Shown here in pieces: positions 62,735-64,000 of a stretch of DNA of 64,000 bases. Numbering within the stretch: position 1 is the stretch's first letter; each line of letters opens with the position of its first letter. The translations under genes and the position numbers were made by a program. The notes beneath the pieces are model-generated. The model saw nothing but the letters and a program-made list of their open reading frames with translations. It did no database searches and was not told where the DNA came from. The DNA comes from AP-15 sp963702685 (GTDB taxonomy: Bacteria > Pseudomonadota > Alphaproteobacteria > ATCC43930 > CGMCC-115725), in the NCBI GenBank assembly GCA_963702685.1, contig CAVPDQ010000015.1, positions 186,001 to 250,000 on the forward strand, in the 5' to 3' direction.

Positions 62735-63120
62735 TGATTTATTCTCGTCACCCCCGCTTTCGAGCGTGTGAAAGAATTGGCGCGGATCGGAAATAGGGCG
62801 CTGCATCGGCACCGTGCGTGCTTCGAGACGCGCCCGAGGGCGCTCCTCAGCATGAGGTAAGCTTCTGATGGCATTAAGAACATACCTCATCCCCGGCCTG
62901 CGCCGGGGCAAGCTCTGAGGAAGTCGCGAAGCGACTGTGGGCCTGCCCTCGCGAAAGCGGGGGACGCACGGCGTCGATCCAGCCGGTCTTCAATTTCTTC
63001 ACACGCGCGCAAGCGGGGGTCCAGAACCTGCGCTTCGTGCGAGCACGGGCAAACGAGGGAGCGCTCGGCCCCTGTTCGAGCCAGGGGGGCGGGCTGATCC
63101 AGCTTGATCTGATCGTGATC
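62711..63120. repeat. Composite intergenic repeat region
   Basis: About 410 bp between two convergent genes with no supportable gene. It begins with AGAGCACGATCCTCTCAGG, related to the MITE-like end at 56109. It contains the 30-bp CTTTCGAGCGTGTGAA motif as an inverted pair (62750-62779 and 62991-63020, 26 of 30 matching). Between them lie short palindromes such as CCCCGGCCTGCGCCGGGG. It looks like repeats inserted into repeats. Confidence 0.65.
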
Positions 63121-63143
63121 GAGGCGCGCCGCTTGACGAGCGC

Positions 63144-63896
63144 CTACCGCGGCGCGGGCAGCTCGGACAGCTGCTCGCCGCCGGCGCCGGCGGCAACGTC
63201 GATCTCCTTGGCGAGCTTGTTCGCCATCGCGTCGGCGAAGGAATTGAAATCCTTGACCACGATCAGAAAGGAATTGGCGCCGCCGATCACGTTCTGGCGA
63301 TAGTAGTTCGGCAGCCCGCCCTGCGGATGAGTATGCGCGGAATAGCCCATATCGGGCTTGTCGTTGATGATCGCGAGCCCGTTGATGGTCACACCCTTGG
63401 CCACCGCCTGGTCGCGCGCCTCGGTCATCGGGCGGCCCGCATTGCTGGTGCCGTCGCCGGAAATGTCGATGATCCGCCGCGTCGTTTGCCATTTGGCCTT
63501 GGCAAATTGGGCCATCGCGAAATCGATCGCGGCGCTGATCGAGGTGCGCCCGGTGAACGAGCGCGGCGCCTTCAGGATCGCGGCGGCGGCGGTGCCGCCA
63601 TCCTCCTCGTCGCGGATCTCGGTCCAGTCGAGCACCACCGCCTGGTCCTCGTCGCCCGACCATTCGACAAAGCATACCGCGATCGAGCCGATCTTGGTCG
63701 AGTGGATCGCCTTCAGCACGCGCGGGTCGGTCAGGGCGGCGGCATAGCCCTTGCGCTGCAGCTCGAACTCGCCGTCGTCGATGCTGCGCGAAACGTCGGC
63801 GGCGAGCACCACTTCGAGCCCGACCTCGGCGGCGCGCGGCGAGCCGGCGACCGACGCCACCGCGACCAGCGCCAAGGCAGCGAGCGCATATCTCAT
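63144..63896 (-). CDS. DUF1194 (von Willebrand factor A-like) exported protein
   Basis: 250 aa from ATG 63896, which follows GGGAGGGG. A signal peptide (MRYALAALALVAVASVAGSP) precedes EVGLEVVLAADVSRSIDDGE, where the DVSRS segment is the MIDAS DxSxS-like metal site. Then come CFVEWSGDEDQ, SFTGRTSISAAIDFAM, RRIIDISGDGTSNAGRP and GLAIINDKPDMGYSAHT. The family is common in alphaproteobacteria. A role in periplasmic protein interaction is likely but unproven. It is the last gene; the final 100 bp show no further gene. Confidence 0.88.
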   Translation of the reverse strand: MRYALAALALVAVASVAGSPRAAEVGLEVVLAADVSRSIDDGEFELQRKGYAAALTDPRVLKAIHSTKIGSIAVCFVEWSGDEDQAVVLDWTEIRDEEDGGTAAAAILKAPRSFTGRTSISAAIDFAMAQFAKAKWQTTRRIIDISGDGTSNAGRPMTEARDQAVAKGVTINGLAIINDKPDMGYSAHTHPQGGLPNYYRQNVIGGANSFLIVVKDFNSFADAMANKLAKEIDVAAGAGGEQLSELPAPR

Positions 63897-64000
63897 CGTT
63901 GCCCCTCCCGTTCGATTTGCCGCAACATAGGCGGCGCGCCCGTTCCGCGGAAGAGACTTGACCACATCGTGATCGCCCGCCCGGCGTGCTGTCAGCGCGG

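Noticed and set aside
62887..63675. 262-aa minus-strand frame over the DUF1194 gene and the repeat region
   Set aside because: Out of frame with the recognisable DUF1194 protein and partly encoded by repeats.

Overview
This is a GC-rich chromosomal window from an alphaproteobacterium, probably Rhodospirillales-like; the rank below class is an inference. The class is supported by the gene order clpS-clpA, pleD-divK, dnaQ-coaE-aroE-(DUF299 regulator)//hemE-hemH-hemJ-rho, mnmE-mnmG-rsmG-parA-parB and accA-xerD-aroK-aroB, and by the EipB, TimA-like and HemJ proteins. No rRNA, tRNA, CRISPR array, insertion sequence or intact prophage was recognised.

Layout. 1-5.3 kb: clpS (partial), clpA, a CoA-transferase and pyrB. 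5.3-7.3 kb: a VapBC toxin-antitoxin pair sits between pyrB and a dihydroorotase-like gene. 7.3-15.7 kb: plsY, dprA, topA, rnr, an S41 lipoprotein protease and rpmG. 15.7-27.1 kb, mostly on the minus strand: pleD, divK, eipB, aspS, timA-like, dnaQ, coaE, aroE and the DUF299 regulator, with secB and an amidohydrolase on the plus strand. 27.1-27.46 kb: an intergenic gap with DnaA-box-like sequences, which is the best candidate for the replication origin. 27.46-43.4 kb, mostly on the plus strand: hemE, hemH, hemJ, rho, mnmE, mnmG, rsmG, parA and parB, with two parS sites flanking mnmG. Interspersed are qor, ogt, a DUF255 protein, a 2Fe-2S protein, an HNH protein and MazEF. 43.4-50.5 kb: accessory genes (a short tetrapyrrole-methylase-like gene with a structured leader, a broken binding protein, an enolase-superfamily enzyme, an FkbM methyltransferase, a CoA-transferase) and a graveyard of toxin-type genes. 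50.5-55.5 kb: a DUF2076 protein, accA, xerD, aroK and aroB. 55.5-64 kb: a phage-type lysozyme, a MITE-like repeat, a bolA/VOC/acyl-CoA dehydrogenase/LLM oxidoreductase run, an orphan HicB, hydrolases and a DUF1194 protein.

How it fits together. Transcription diverges from about 27.3 kb. The parABS partition system lies 11-16 kb to one side, as is usual close to an alphaproteobacterial origin. Essential operons dominate (haem, shikimate, pyrimidine, tRNA wobble modification, fatty-acid and phospholipid synthesis, DNA topology and resolution). Toxin-antitoxin loci or relics appear at six places between them.

Two pervasive features need care. First, several otherwise conserved genes (dprA, topA, accA, a CoA-transferase, a binding protein, a DUF2076 gene) are broken by single extra G/C bases. 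This looks more like sequence error than biology. Second, several families of short palindromic repeats occur in the gaps, and one copy lies in frame inside mnmE.
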